Source: Ashinkailepas kermadecensis
Lineage: Eukaryota > Arthropoda > Thecostraca > Neolepadidae
Assembly (NCBI GenBank): GCA_034440615.1
Contig: JAOTOM010002301.1
Location: 31,001-95,000 of the forward strand
DNA: 64,000 bases
Direction of reading: 5' to 3'
Below the pieces are notes generated by a model that saw only the letters and a list, made by a program, of their open reading frames with translations, did not search any database and was not told where the DNA came from. Position numbers and translations under genes: made by a program. Shown here in pieces: positions 1 to 9,740 of the stretch (positions are counted from its first letter, which is position 1; each line of letters opens with the position of its first letter).

Positions 1-173
1 CGCTCGGGTTCTCGCTCAGGCTCTCGCTCAGGCTCTCGCTCAGGTTATCTCCATCTCTCCCTTCATCTGTCTCTCTCCCTCTCTCACTATCTCACTATAT
101 CACTATCTAACTATCTCACTAGCTCAAGATCTCACTATCTCTCTATCTCACTATCTCACTATCTAACTCTTCA
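1..173. repeat. Pyrimidine-rich simple repeat
   Basis: The window opens with copies of a 12-base CTCTCGCTCAGG-like unit that change into an irregular CTATCTCA repeat. One strand is almost entirely pyrimidine. The left end lies outside the window, so the full length and what it is attached to are unknown. It could be the tail of another copy of dispersed repeat A, whose two visible copies also run into C/T-rich tracts. Confidence 0.85.
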
Positions 174-337
174 TTTTTGGAGGCCCGAATGTGATTTGTA
201 GGGGCCTGGTGAGATTCTTGGTGTCCCCAGCGGGATTTTCAGGGGGCCCGACGCACTTATTTTCCCGAACACCAGTGCGATTTTTGGGGGCCCACAACCT
301 CTCAGGAGGAGGGCAACTGCTCCCTTTGCTATCTCCA

Positions 338-360
338 CCCCCCCCCCCCCCCCCCCCCCT
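338..360. repeat. Poly-C tract
   Basis: An uninterrupted run of about 20 C follows CTCCAC. It is a homopolymer whose length may be unreliable. The minus-strand glycine runs read across it are an artefact of the tract. Confidence 0.9.
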
Positions 361-465
361 CCGTACGCCACTGACCCTCACCCGTGCAACACATTATACT
401 ACTTCCCGGTGTCGGAGGGTGGGTGGGGTGGGGGGTGGGGGCAGATGCTACGATTCCCCTAGCAT

Positions 466-655
466 TTCCAAGCAGAAAGTGCTGACGATGTGGAACACAT
501 GTAAACGTGTTATAGACAACGGGATATCGTAATCGACACCAAGTTTGATACCCCGAGCCACCAGCTGAGCTTCAAATATTGATTTTGCTCGGCAAAGCCG
601 TGGAGTCGAAGCAGAAGTTGAGGCTGAAGCTGTGTTCTGCGGAATATGGCCCCTG
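466..655 (+). repeat. Dispersed repeat A, copy 1
   Basis: This roughly 190-bp segment matches 13697-13892 along its whole length. Shared blocks in the same order include ACGATGTGGAACACA, ATCGACACCAA, AGCTGAGCTTC, TTGCTCGGC, GAAGCAGAAGTTGA and GTGTTCTG. Both copies run directly into a pyrimidine microsatellite at their right end. It has no recognisable coding content. It may be a SINE or another short mobile element with a microsatellite tail, but no A or B box is clear. Confidence 0.75.
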
Positions 656-736
656 TGTCTCAGTCTCCCAGTATCCCAGTCTCCCAGTCTCTCAGTCTCT
701 CAGTCTCTCAATCTCTCAGTCTCTCAGTCTCTCACA
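656..736. repeat. (CAGTCTC)n-like microsatellite attached to repeat A1
   Basis: A run of CAGTCTC/CAGTCTCC units directly follows dispersed repeat A copy 1. The equivalent position in copy 2 carries (CT)n/(TGTCTC)n, so the tail sequence differs while its position is kept. Confidence 0.85.
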
Positions 737-1530
737 GACATAACCCTTGTCTCTATTCTTCCTGAGACTGCACAAGCTGTGAACCTATTTGATTTCTGTC
801 TGATTGCGCAAGGAAAACCTTATCGCAACAAAACTCCCATCACATCCCAGAATAGGTATTTCGCTAGCGCAGACATGTCACCAATCCACTCCACTGGCAA
901 ACCAGAGAGCACCACTGTTTCTAAGGGCGAAGAACCAACAATACCCCTATCCACCCACCGAACAACCCCTATCCACCCACCGAAGTTTAAGAAGACAACA
1001 ATGTTATTCCAAGAGCAGAGAACCAACAATATCTGCCCGTACCCACACACGGTGTATTGAGAAGACGCTACTCGCTCCTGAGTCCAAAGGCTCGGCAATA
1101 ACTAGGCGGGCTCTTTTTCTTCCTCCCAACATGCACACAGCATCCCTTTTCAAGTCCCAATGTTAGCAACCTAAAAACCAGGCAGGTTCACCCCGTCCTC
1201 AGGTACCCCACACAGCACGATAACAACCCGATCTCACTGCTCCATCTCCAGACTCGGACCGGCCCATATGGCTCCCGTTGCTCCCCAGAACTCAGACAGC
1301 CCTCAGCTCCCTGCGGAACCCAGCCATATCGCTCCTTCCTCGGGGACTCGGGCATCTCTGCTCTCCCTCGGGTACGGCAATAAACACCCTCTCCGCAGAA
1401 TGGCCGACGTTTTGCCGACGACGGCGCGCCGCCCGCGGCTGACTATCAGCAGCTGGCGGGGGGGGGGGCGCCATCGCCGCCCACCATTGTTCTCTATTTT
1501 CCTCTTCTGTGTTGGTCCGTTGGGCTCCGG
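737..1530. other. Stretch without a recognised gene
   Basis: Mixed-composition DNA with overlapping frames of 90 to 142 codons on both strands, none resembling a known family and all within chance length. A short direct duplication of a CCCCTATCCACCCACCGAA-like unit lies near 945-985. GC content rises after about 1250. Confidence 0.5.
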
Positions 1531-1536
1531 TGACCG

Positions 1537-1752
1537 ATCAAAGAGTGCCGCCCCATCAAGCCTTCTGTCGCACCATCCTGGGCCCGACGGTACCGCAGAG
1601 CTGCCTGGATCAAAGAGTGCCGCCCCATCAAGCCTTCTGTCGCACCATCCTGGGCCCGACGGTACCGCAGAGCTGCCTGGATCAAAGAGTGCCGCCCCAT
1701 CAAGCCTTCTGTCGCACCATCCTGAGCAAGACAGTACCGCAGAGCTGCCTGG
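1537..1752. repeat. 72-bp minisatellite, 3 copies
   Basis: Units start at 1537, 1609 and 1681 with ATCAAAGAGTGCCGCC. The first two are identical and the third differs at a few bases. Because 72 is a multiple of three, every frame open in one unit stays open, which explains the 220-, 171- and 138-codon frames here. Confidence 0.95.
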
Positions 1753-2379
1753 CGAGGAGGCGGCCACATCAGCCCACGATAGTCGCCCTCCTCTCACTCT
1801 TCCTCCTCCCACACACACGCACTCCTTTCATCTGCCCGCCACCACGGCAATCGCTACCATCATCTTCAGCGACCGGGCCGCCCCCATGTGGGAGGCGCGT
1901 CGTCATCGGGCAACACATACATTGACCTAGTTACGATCTCGTTGACGTCTGATCTGTCGTGCATCTTGCTTAGTTGTTGAGATTAGGTGCTAGCAGCCCT
2001 CTGAATGCGACAGAAATCGTGCGGTACACGGAATTGTGTGCGGGTCCGTGCGGAACGCAGTGTCCGGTGTGGATCCGTGCGGTGCGCAAGGGCTAGAAGG
2101 TTCGCTTGGAAGGGAACGTCGAACACGAGCCTATATCTAGGTGAGGTCCCAACCCCAGGTCCCCCAGCGGTGGCGACGTTCATTCATGCATACGTGAAAC
2201 ATACGCTTATAAGCGTATATTTTAGGAGTTTATGAAGCGTACTTTGAAGTTATCATTTAGTGTTCAAAAAGTGCAAATTGTGCTTGGCTAGATAAAAGTC
2301 CAAACAGCTTAATTCATACTTGCATAATGACCATGATGGGACAGAAGATATAAAAAAATTATCACGATATCAGTGCTAA
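1753..2379. other. Stretch without a recognised gene
   Basis: GC-rich up to about 2170 (GTGCGG-type motifs recur at 2035-2090), then AT-rich. It contains an exact 18-bp palindrome at 2201-2218. No gene is supported. Confidence 0.5.
2201..2218. other. Perfect 18-bp palindrome
   Basis: ATACGCTTATAAGCGTAT is its own reverse complement with no spacer. It may be a binding site for a dimeric protein or a chance palindrome. Confidence 0.8.
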
Positions 2380-2746
2380 TATATAGTAATGTGGGTTATA
2401 TACTGACCAGGTTACACTCGAAGCCTCTGCTCACCTTTGCGCAAATGCAGTCGTCCATGGTCATGTTCCCTGGAAAAGAGAGCACAGGAAGGTTATGCAC
2501 ATGGCAACCCACGTCTGCGAAACTCGCCACAACTTCGGGCGCCAATCATTCGGTGGCAACATCAATAAATGTGCACTTGAAGTGTGCTTGGTCTGATTTA
2601 AATCCGAGCTCGGAAAGCTTTTTGTTCAGTTTGCCGATTTCAATCCAAGGGTGACGTGACCTGGAAGCTTTCATTACTCCGCTCCAAGCAGTGGGTAATG
2701 GCATATTCAGCCAAGACGCGACTGTTTTAATTGCCTTCACACACTA
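2380..2746 (-). pseudogene. Broken minus-strand reading frame of unknown origin
   Basis: Read on the minus strand from about 2746, one frame runs for roughly 120 codons with a single in-frame TGA at 2546-2548. The text either side stays in the same frame: WIEIGKLNKKLSELGF and FKCTFIDVATE before the stop, then LAPEVVASFADVGC and GNMTMDDCICAK after it. The protein-like composition across a single stop suggests a decayed coding segment, perhaps of a mobile element, but I do not recognise the family. Part of it can also be read as a spliced exon (2435-2469). Chance cannot be excluded at this length. Confidence 0.2.
2435..2469 (-). other. Candidate 35-nt microexon
   Basis: On the minus strand a pyrimidine-rich acceptor ending CTCTCTTTTCCAG (AG at 2470-2471) is followed by 35 nt and a strong donor, AAAG|GTGAGC (intron starts at 2434). 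One frame reads GNMTMDDCICAK, with a possible N-glycosylation site (NMT) and two cysteines. At 35 nt, skipping it would shift the frame. Both splice signals are good, but they are the only evidence. The same bases also lie in the broken frame at 2380-2746. Confidence 0.25.
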
Positions 2747-3364
2747 CCGCGTTAACTCCGTCCATGATCGAATTGAAAGTAGAAATGAATTGCAGCAATT
2801 ACACGTCCAATGTTTGTCTTATAGTCCCACGATAATTGTCAGCACGCATCCTGATATAATTGTGTTAATCGGCCGGTGTTCAGATGTTTGTTCTCCGTCA
2901 CTCTGTACTCTGTACTCTGTACCACCGAGGTGTGGTGGGCAGTGTCGTCAGCGAGGACCACCCCGACTGCAGCGTCGTTCTTGTAACGCTGCAGACGATG
3001 AGCGCAAATCTCAGCAGCGGCCATAACACGAGCTCGTGGATGGATTCACTGCCGGGAGGACCCACCGTTCAGCGCTTCATTGCTAGGCATACGTATTCAT
3101 AGACATTAAGCGCAAGCATTCATGTATTCAGTTCCCATGTATCCATGTCGCCGTTGTTAGCTTTTACTCCCGAGCATCATGTGTTGCCGTCTTTCGCTAT
3201 GTTCACATACGGAAGCACACAACACAGTGCGCGCCCCTTGAATTGTGGGCAAACTAAGTCGGGCACGTTGCGAATGAACTGGCCGTAGCGAGCTGCCTGC
3301 TTAATGCTGATCTCGGACACCTCGGTGTCTCTCGGGCGTTACCGGCTGCTTGCTTCACGGTCAA

Positions 3365-3377
3365 AGGTCAGAGGTCA
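3365..3377 (+). promoter_or_regulatory. Perfect DR1 nuclear-receptor-type motif
   Basis: AGGTCA-G-AGGTCA is a perfect direct repeat with 1-base spacing, the arrangement bound by RXR/HNF4-type receptors in animals. Another GGTCA half-site lies just upstream. Its function here is inference from sequence alone. Confidence 0.35.
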
Positions 3378-3488
3378 TGCTTGCGTTCGCCCCGCGGCAG
3401 TCAAAGACAGGCACAACAAGCCCCATGCAGCCGCCTGGTGCTGTATTGCCAATGGGCTGAGCCCAGGCGACGGTCGCTGAGCTGAGAG

Positions 3489-3496
3489 TGACGTCA
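3489..3496. promoter_or_regulatory. Consensus CRE (TGACGTCA)
   Basis: A full palindromic cAMP-response element lies 112 bases downstream of the DR1 motif in a moderately GC-rich, non-repeated stretch. An enhancer or promoter is possible. No downstream gene is visible to tie it to. Confidence 0.35.
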
Positions 3497-4288
3497 GTGT
3501 GGCCCAGTCAGCCGAGTATCACACTCAGCCGGTACCTGCTGGTCGTCCTGTTGTCACATGCAGTCATCGTGCCGTTAATCTTGCATAGCTTATCGAATGG
3601 TCAATTTGCTCCCGTGTCACCTCAAAGATAACAAACCCAAGAGACGGTGCATTCCCGACTGTTTAATGCACAGAAAACACTTGCGGGACAATCTGAACCG
3701 CGTAATCAGGTAGACTACCTTTTCAAGGAACAATGCTGATTTGCTCACCTCCTAACTCTGCTTGATGCCGTACTGATACCATTTTATATTTGCTGGTGAT
3801 ATCATTGCAGCTTTTCTATCGTAAGTTTACCAATCCACCGAATAGCATGCGCTCTGAGCTAAAGTTGCTCTAAAAGTTACTCTGTATGCTGTGAGTTATA
3901 ACTGACAACACGATCAGTTTGTGTTGAATTGGTAGAAAAGTATTTTTTTAAATAAGTGAAAATGTGTGTATCTCACGCTCTGCGTGGCTATGTGACACAT
4001 ACATGAAGACACCCGACTAAACTCAATTACATATACTTTAAACTTTGATCGCTTGCACAGAGATAAAAAGAAATATTGAACCATCAATCATCCATCAATC
4101 ATGCTTGGTTGCCATCGAGCGCGAAATCAATGTTCCTTATTTATCTTACTTTTAAAGCAAAATTCAAGAGTGACGAAACAACACAAATAAAAAGCAGTGG
4201 CTGTTCGCAGATGGCGATGCGTTTCCCATATAGCCGGGTGACTACACGTTTGCTAAGTAATCAGCAAATAATCAATGTACATCCCAGA

Positions 4289-4390
4289 ACTACGTACCAC
4301 GCCAATCATCTGTGGCATCCGCCAACTACGTACCACGCCAATCATCTGTGGCATCCGCCAACTACGTACCATGGCATCCGACAACAACCT
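4289..4390. repeat. 36-bp minisatellite, about 2.7 copies
   Basis: ACTACGTACCACGCCAATCA begins units at 4289 and 4325. A third, deleted unit starts at 4361 and a degenerate piece follows. Confidence 0.9.
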
Positions 4391-5718
4391 ACCACGCCGA
4401 AGATGCTGCCAGCGTCGTCTGAGTAACGCCTGACGTGTCTAACGTGTCCAATGTCCAGACCAATGAAGCCGCAATGTGCCATTATGACATGGAGTACCTG
4501 GTGCGGAAATCAGCGTCCCTCACTCTCGGCCTAATTCACCGCTACACACATGCTCTCCACCGAAGTACCGTTAAACGCGGCGGAACATGGATTGCATTGT
4601 ACCGGTGAGCCGGCATTAAAGGCGACTGCACTTCTGGTGACAAACGGCGTCAAATTGCATCACGGTGCGGCGTAATCTGCCATGCTTGGTTGCACAGTGA
4701 CGAGCAACACAGACCGCAGCCGACCAATACTACGTGTGTCAACTTTCAAGGGCAAACAAAAGCATTGACATGGCCATTTGAGGCGCTTTTCCTTTCACAT
4801 CGATTAAGGTGTGATAGTGATCGTGCAACGCCAGTGACCTGTCGAGACAACTTCAGGTCTAAAGATCCATTTCTGGTCTGCAGTGCCCGGCATTGATTAT
4901 TTGACACACTAGCATGACAATGATTGTCAAGCACGATCCTGTCAGCGAGGTGTCTAGAAATATCGTTTGAGATAGTGATTAACCCTCACAATTCCGCAGA
5001 TATTCATACCCCTCGTAATGGAGGGAGATGTGGAGATATCACCTACCCACACAACTTTTATCCCAGCTAGATGGAGGCTTGCTATCAACGGAACCATGTT
5101 CCACATGTTTTGAACTCCCAAAGTTGCCTGAAATATTTGTCTTTATCTCCTTTATTTTGCCTTCCAGGTCAGATCAAACAAGTCAATGTCGGGTGTAGTC
5201 GCTTACCCGGTCTTCTCCGTAGTTGTCGGACCCTGATCGTGAAACAAATGCGAGTTCTTGCTTCGATATCAGTGATATACCAACTGAAAACTTATTTTAG
5301 CACACTGACAGGTGGGAAGGTCAGGTTGCCGATGGGGTTAAGGTCAAGCACCCGAAGTATGTGATGATCTGCTCAAGCTGACGATGTTCAAAAGACTGTG
5401 CACAGAGAAGGTAATGAGTCACACGAAAGAAAAACAAATGGACCCCTTTCGGTATGATTGTGAGGAAAAAATCCTCATTTTTGGGACGATTTGCACACAG
5501 AAAATCCAACACATCCAGCTTTCGATCACGTTTGGGAATCATGATCACATCTGAACCGACATTAGCATGCAAATGTACCCTGGCTGTGACATTTATATCG
5601 CAATAGTCCGTATTGTGTCCTGCAGATTCAAACCTCCAGTCGACCTGATGAGCCGATCTAACGTTACTCTTTTGCATTGATGCATTTTTGTTTGCTCATT
5701 TTGCTATGCATTCGCATC
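4391..5718. other. No recognised gene; one strong acceptor-like site
   Basis: Mostly single-copy-looking sequence. A strong acceptor-like site, a long pyrimidine tract ending TTGCCTTCCAG (AG at 5166-5167), occurs on the plus strand, but no convincing donor follows. A 118-codon minus-strand frame (5321-5677) has ordinary composition and no recognisable domain, and is within chance length. Confidence 0.4.
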
Positions 5719-5850
5719 TCACTTGACCCATCGTGTACGGTTTGTTCCCGAAAAAAATGCTTCAATGTGCATATAAGAGCCGCCGTGAAACGAGGTCGTG
5801 ACCTCACATTTACCGGCCCCAGCTCCAGGATATTAACAGACTAGAACTCA
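5719..5850 (+). repeat. Dispersed repeat B, copy 1 (with TATA-like box)
   Basis: Matches 21058-21192 in ordered blocks: TCACTT, GTTCG/GTTCC, GAAAA, GCAATG/TCAATGTGCATAT, AAGAGCCG, GAAACGAGGTCGTGACC/GAGACGAGGTTGTGACC, and GAACTCA at the end. This copy carries a canonical TATA-like TATAAGAG at 5773, which the other copy lacks (TATCTAAGAG). It may be a mobile-element promoter or LTR fragment, or a duplicated promoter. Confidence 0.6.
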
Positions 5851-6003
5851 CTCTTTGACACCATTTGTGGCCATCAATTGTCGTAAAGACAGCCATTTTG
5901 AAAGTGATACCGTGAACAGTTTAGGAGTTACTCAGAAACACCTGGAAAGGAAGGGTCAGATTCAACCACCCGCACTGTCAGGGTTGAAACGGGCCACACC
6001 CGC

Positions 6004-6452
6004 TGGTGTATTGGCAGTGCGGGGGGGGGGCGCAGTGACTGGTCGGTCGGCGTCAGACCATGACCTTTGGTGATGTATTGGCAGTGGGGGGGGCGCAGTG
6101 ACTGGTCGGTCGGCGTCAGACCATGACCTTTGGTGGTGTATTGGCAGTGGGGGGGGCGCAGTGACTGGTCGGTCGGCGTAAGACCCTGATCTTTGGTGGT
6201 GTATTGGCAGTGTGGGGGGGGGGGGCGCAGTGACTGGTCGGTCGGCGTCAGACCATGATCTTTGGTGATGTATTGGCAGTGGGGGGCGGGAGGGCGCAGT
6301 GACTGGTCGGTCGGCGTAAGACCCTGACCTTTGGTGGTGTATTGGCAGTGGGGGGGGGGAGCGCAGTGACTGGTCGGTCGGCGTAAGACCCTGATCTTTG
6401 GTGATGTATTGGCAGTGCGGGGCGCAGTGACTGGTCGGTCGGCGTCAGATCC
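6004..6452. repeat. ~64-72-bp G-rich minisatellite, 7 units
   Basis: Each unit holds TGTATTGGCAGTG, a variable run of 4 to 11 G, GCGCAGTGACTGGTCGGTCG, and GACC or GATC. Unit length varies mainly through the G run. Confidence 0.95.
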
Positions 6453-8442
6453 TAACCTAATGGAAAGGTGGAAGGCTGACCAATGTCGAAGTTACTGTAG
6501 TGCTGTTCTATTCTTGGGGCCATCATTACCCAGTTAACATCAAATGATATATGTGGTGTCAGGAGCATTGCGGCATACACGACTCTTATATTGTCTTTAC
6601 ATACAACTATATCACCATAGACCTATATCACTATATATCACTATATATAATCCATTCCTAGTTAGTTCAGGCTCAGTTTGGACAATTTCCTCGACATCTC
6701 CATTGCAATACATACGTTTATCTGAATTAACCCATGGACGCTTCTGAAGAGTTTAACAGCTCTGCATTAATGCAGCATGCTACAACACAATCAGCGTGTA
6801 TACATCTTGCCAAAATAAAGCACCTATATAAACTATATGGGGTACTATAGTTGGAGAAGCGAGGGCAAGAGTTCGATGCTCGGTGCGGGCGAGTCTTGGC
6901 TTTGCCGACCTCATGGTCCCATGTCAGTTGGCTCGCTTGGCTAGCATACACGTTCAGTGTTGCTGCTCTTCTCGTTCCCGATATGCCTGAGGGAACGAAA
7001 TGCAACGTGCAATGCCAGTTTCCCCCCACGTGCCATGCCAGTTTTAATCAGAGTTTCTCCACTACACGAACGAAGGGGTCCGTACCATACAGTCATGGCC
7101 TGACATTGCCTTCTCCTTACAGGTGGTGAGATTGCTGTGTTAGAAAAAAAACTATATGTTACTTTCCTTGGCCCAACTCCGTTGCTCATGAGATTGCTGG
7201 TGACAAGACGTACACCTACACGCATTTGTGAAATTCGCTTCTCGAGACATCATGGAAATCAAACTGTCAAAGTTCCTTCCTCAGCACGTCTTATACCCAC
7301 TTGCTGACGATATGTAGCCGTGTTTTCCTACCTATGCTGATTGATTCACGCACACACAGGGCGTAAATGTACCCAACAATGGCTGTAAGGCTGCTGGACA
7401 GCGTTAATTGCTTAACTACTCGGCTGGCGTTCACTTAATAAATACTAAGCAATTCATATTTACTTAGCGTAACTCCAGGTTTAATGGTGGCAGTAGCTGG
7501 CCGCGGCTGACCAGGAGGCAGTTTTACCGGCTAATAACCTTCCATCATAAGCACCACCAACAGACATATCGAGCAGCGTTGGAAAGTTATCGTCCAAATG
7601 AACGTGCCACAACAGCGTGGGACCTGATAATGCAGTGTTATAATAATTTATATGATTCTTATTGGGATAAACGGTGACAATTTGTCCGTGCTTTGTCTAA
7701 TTCCACACGCTGTGAGTTATGAACTTCGTGGATGTATCCATGCGGAACTTAGCCGCCTGTATCAACTTGATTTTTTTTTCAAATGAAGGAAAACGAGGAT
7801 GGTGTATGATAATGCAGTGCCAAGTGCCTTGGCGGGCAGCTGAGCTCACAGCGACAGCTCTACGGCTCACCATCCACCAGTTTGTATTCACCTGTTACAC
7901 CAGATATCAGTACGGCATCCAGACCGATCTGAACACGCCTTCGCAGCCGTCTTTTGGACAGTCCTGATCAGGTTTGGTCGGGTGATCGATGTTCACGCCG
8001 GCTTTGTGGTCAGGGTGCATGATCGAGGCGCAGAGGAAGCTACACCGGTCGGTCTAGCGACGTGCACCCTCCGCCCACAGCGTACCTCACGGTCTGGCCC
8101 CAGACAAGGCCAGGGAGAGAATGGGCGCCTCAATAGTGATCGGCTAGCACACTGCAGCTGTTGGCCAACAGTCTGTCTGGTCGAGATTGTCGCGCCACGA
8201 GCTATGTCGAACAGAAAACGCTTACATGAGAGGAAAACAAGAGGACTGAAGTATGTATTAACGTAGCATGCGAAAATGCAATCAGCAAGGCCTTTTATTA
8301 CCAGCAGAAGACGTCAATAGAGGGTATTGGACGAGCGAGCTCAAATGGTAAGATGGCGGTGCAGTTGATTATCCCTCGTCTGTTAATCATATGGGCATTG
8401 TCTTGAGTTCCTATATGGCCACTCGCCTTCAAGTAGCCGTGT
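6453..8442. other. No recognised gene
   Basis: Single-copy-looking DNA. A GAGTTCGATGCTC motif near 6868 resembles a Pol III B box but has no clear partner A box. A pyrimidine-rich acceptor-like site lies at about 7121 (CTTCTCCTTACAG). All frames are short and unrecognised. Confidence 0.45.
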
Positions 8443-8600
8443 GTACAGTATGCAGCGTGAATCTAAGCATATATGCAGCATGCAGCGTGCATACAAGCTT
8501 GTATGCAAAATGCAGCGTGCATCCAAGCATGTATGCAGTATGCAGCGTGAATCCAAGCATATATGCAGCATGCAGCGTGCATCCAAGCTTGTATACAGAA
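8443..8600. repeat. 30-bp minisatellite, about 5 units
   Basis: CAGCGTG recurs at 8453, 8483, 8513, 8543 and 8573, with ATCCAAGCATGTATGCA-like text between. It directly abuts the left edge (the 3' side) of the SINE-like element on the minus strand. Confidence 0.95.
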
Positions 8601-8604
8601 CTGA

Positions 8605-8740
8605 TGTGATTTCCGACGCGAGGTATCTTCACCAAATTACACTACCAATGATAGAAATAAAGGTCACCATCCCTCTCTGGGAGTGAACCCGAGACCTCGG
8701 AATGCAAGCCAAGCAATTTAGCCACTTTCCACCGTGGGCG
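8605..8740 (-). mobile_element. tRNA-derived SINE-like element
   Basis: On the minus strand, TGGCTAAATTGC (8713-8724) resembles a Pol III A box. About 35 bases downstream GGTTCACTCCC (8679-8689) resembles a B box, with CTTGGCTTGCATTCCGAGGT between them, as in tRNA-derived SINE heads. There is no intact cloverleaf, so it is not a working tRNA gene. The body continues to lower coordinates and ends near the 30-bp tandem array. The family is not identified. Confidence 0.55.
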
Positions 8741-8964
8741 GCTGGCAGGTGTCGGTTGCCGTGCGAGGTATATGTTAAGGTAAGGTAGGTGCGGTACTGC
8801 AGGTGCGGTGCAAGGTGTGTGTTAAGCTACATGTGCGCAGGAATTTCGTCGGAATCCATTTCTTTGAGCAAAGCTTAAGAACACTGCAGCATAAATAGTG
8901 TAGTGAAAGTTTCCAAATCTCAAATTGAAAGCACAGATCTGGCTCTGAGTTGGGAGGCGTCGCC

Positions 8965-9053
8965 GAGCCGAGCTGCTGCAGCCTGCCTCCGCCGGCGAGC
9001 CGAGCTGCTGCAGCCGCCTCCGCCGGCGAGCCGAGCTGCTGCAGTCTGCCTCC
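8965..9053. repeat. ~33-36-bp minisatellite, 2.5-3 copies
   Basis: Three copies of GAGCCGAGCTGCTGCAG followed by a CCTGCCTCCG-like stretch. Confidence 0.9.
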
Positions 9054-9233
9054 GTTTTGGAACAAAGATTAAGAGCATATCATGAGGAATGCTGGGATAA
9101 TAATTGGCATCATTAAACTAAAGCCGCACCGCTGACTGGTGGAGGACTTGCGTCACGAGGCTCTCTAACAAAGAAGTCATTACCGTTTCAGAAGCGTGGT
9201 GACCGAGTCGGACCTGGTCGATCCGTTCGGATA

Positions 9234-9740
9234 GCCTTGTGTATCACATGCACGGGAGTACTTTCGTCCGGGCTTGTGTACCACATTCACAGGAGTAATC
9301 TCGCTCGTGATTGTGTACCACATGCACGGGAGTACTCTCGTCCAGGCTTGTGTACCACATTCACAGGAGTAATCTCGCTCGAGCTTGTGTACCACATGCA
9401 CGGGAGAAGTCTCGCTCGAGCTTGTGTACCACATACACGGGAGAAGTCTCGCTCGGGCTTGTGTACCACATACACGGGAGTAGTCTCGCTCGGCTTGTAC
9501 ACCACATACACGGGATAAGTCTCGTTCTGGCTTGTGTACCACATGCACGGGAGTACTCTCGTCCGGGCTTGTGTACCACATACACGCGAGTACTCTCGTC
9601 CGGGCTTGTGTACCACATACACGGGAGTAGTCTCGTCCGGGCTTGTGTACCACATACACGGGAGTACTCTCGTCCGGGCTTGTGTACCACATACACGGGA
9701 GTACTCTCGTTCGGGCTTGTGTACCACATACACAGTCTCG
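9234..9740. repeat. 37-bp minisatellite, about 13-14 units
   Basis: The unit is GCTTGTGTACCACATACACG followed by GGAGTACTCTCGTCCGG. It shows at least two variant types (CATGCACG/CATACACG; TACTCTCGTCC/AAGTCTCGCTC) and occasional 1-base or larger deletions. Because 37 is not a multiple of three, frames read through it cycle through all three phases of the unit. The 148-235-codon frames here are artefacts. Confidence 0.97.

Larger units (their letters stand above)
2747..4288. other. Single-copy-looking DNA, no recognised gene
   Basis: No tandem repeats. An inverted repeat CTGCAGCGT/ACGCTGCAG lies at 2967-2994. Overlapping short frames at 2839-3102 are within chance length. GC is moderately raised at 2900-3560, which also holds the regulatory-type motifs at 3365-3496. 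The part from 3600 to 4280 is AT-rich and featureless. Confidence 0.5.

Noticed and set aside
5321..5677. 118-codon minus-strand frame as a gene
   Set aside because: About the length expected by chance in a window of this size; no recognisable domain or splice context.
6850..6900. B-box-like GAGTTCGATGCTC as a tRNA gene or SINE
   Set aside because: No acceptable A box or cloverleaf; left as a note.
9234..9740. CRISPR-like array of about 37-bp repeats
   Set aside because: Repeats are head-to-tail without unique spacers, in an animal-type genome, and there are no cas genes. It is a minisatellite. The same applies to the 36/37-bp arrays at 18.2, 21.4 and 49.5 kb.
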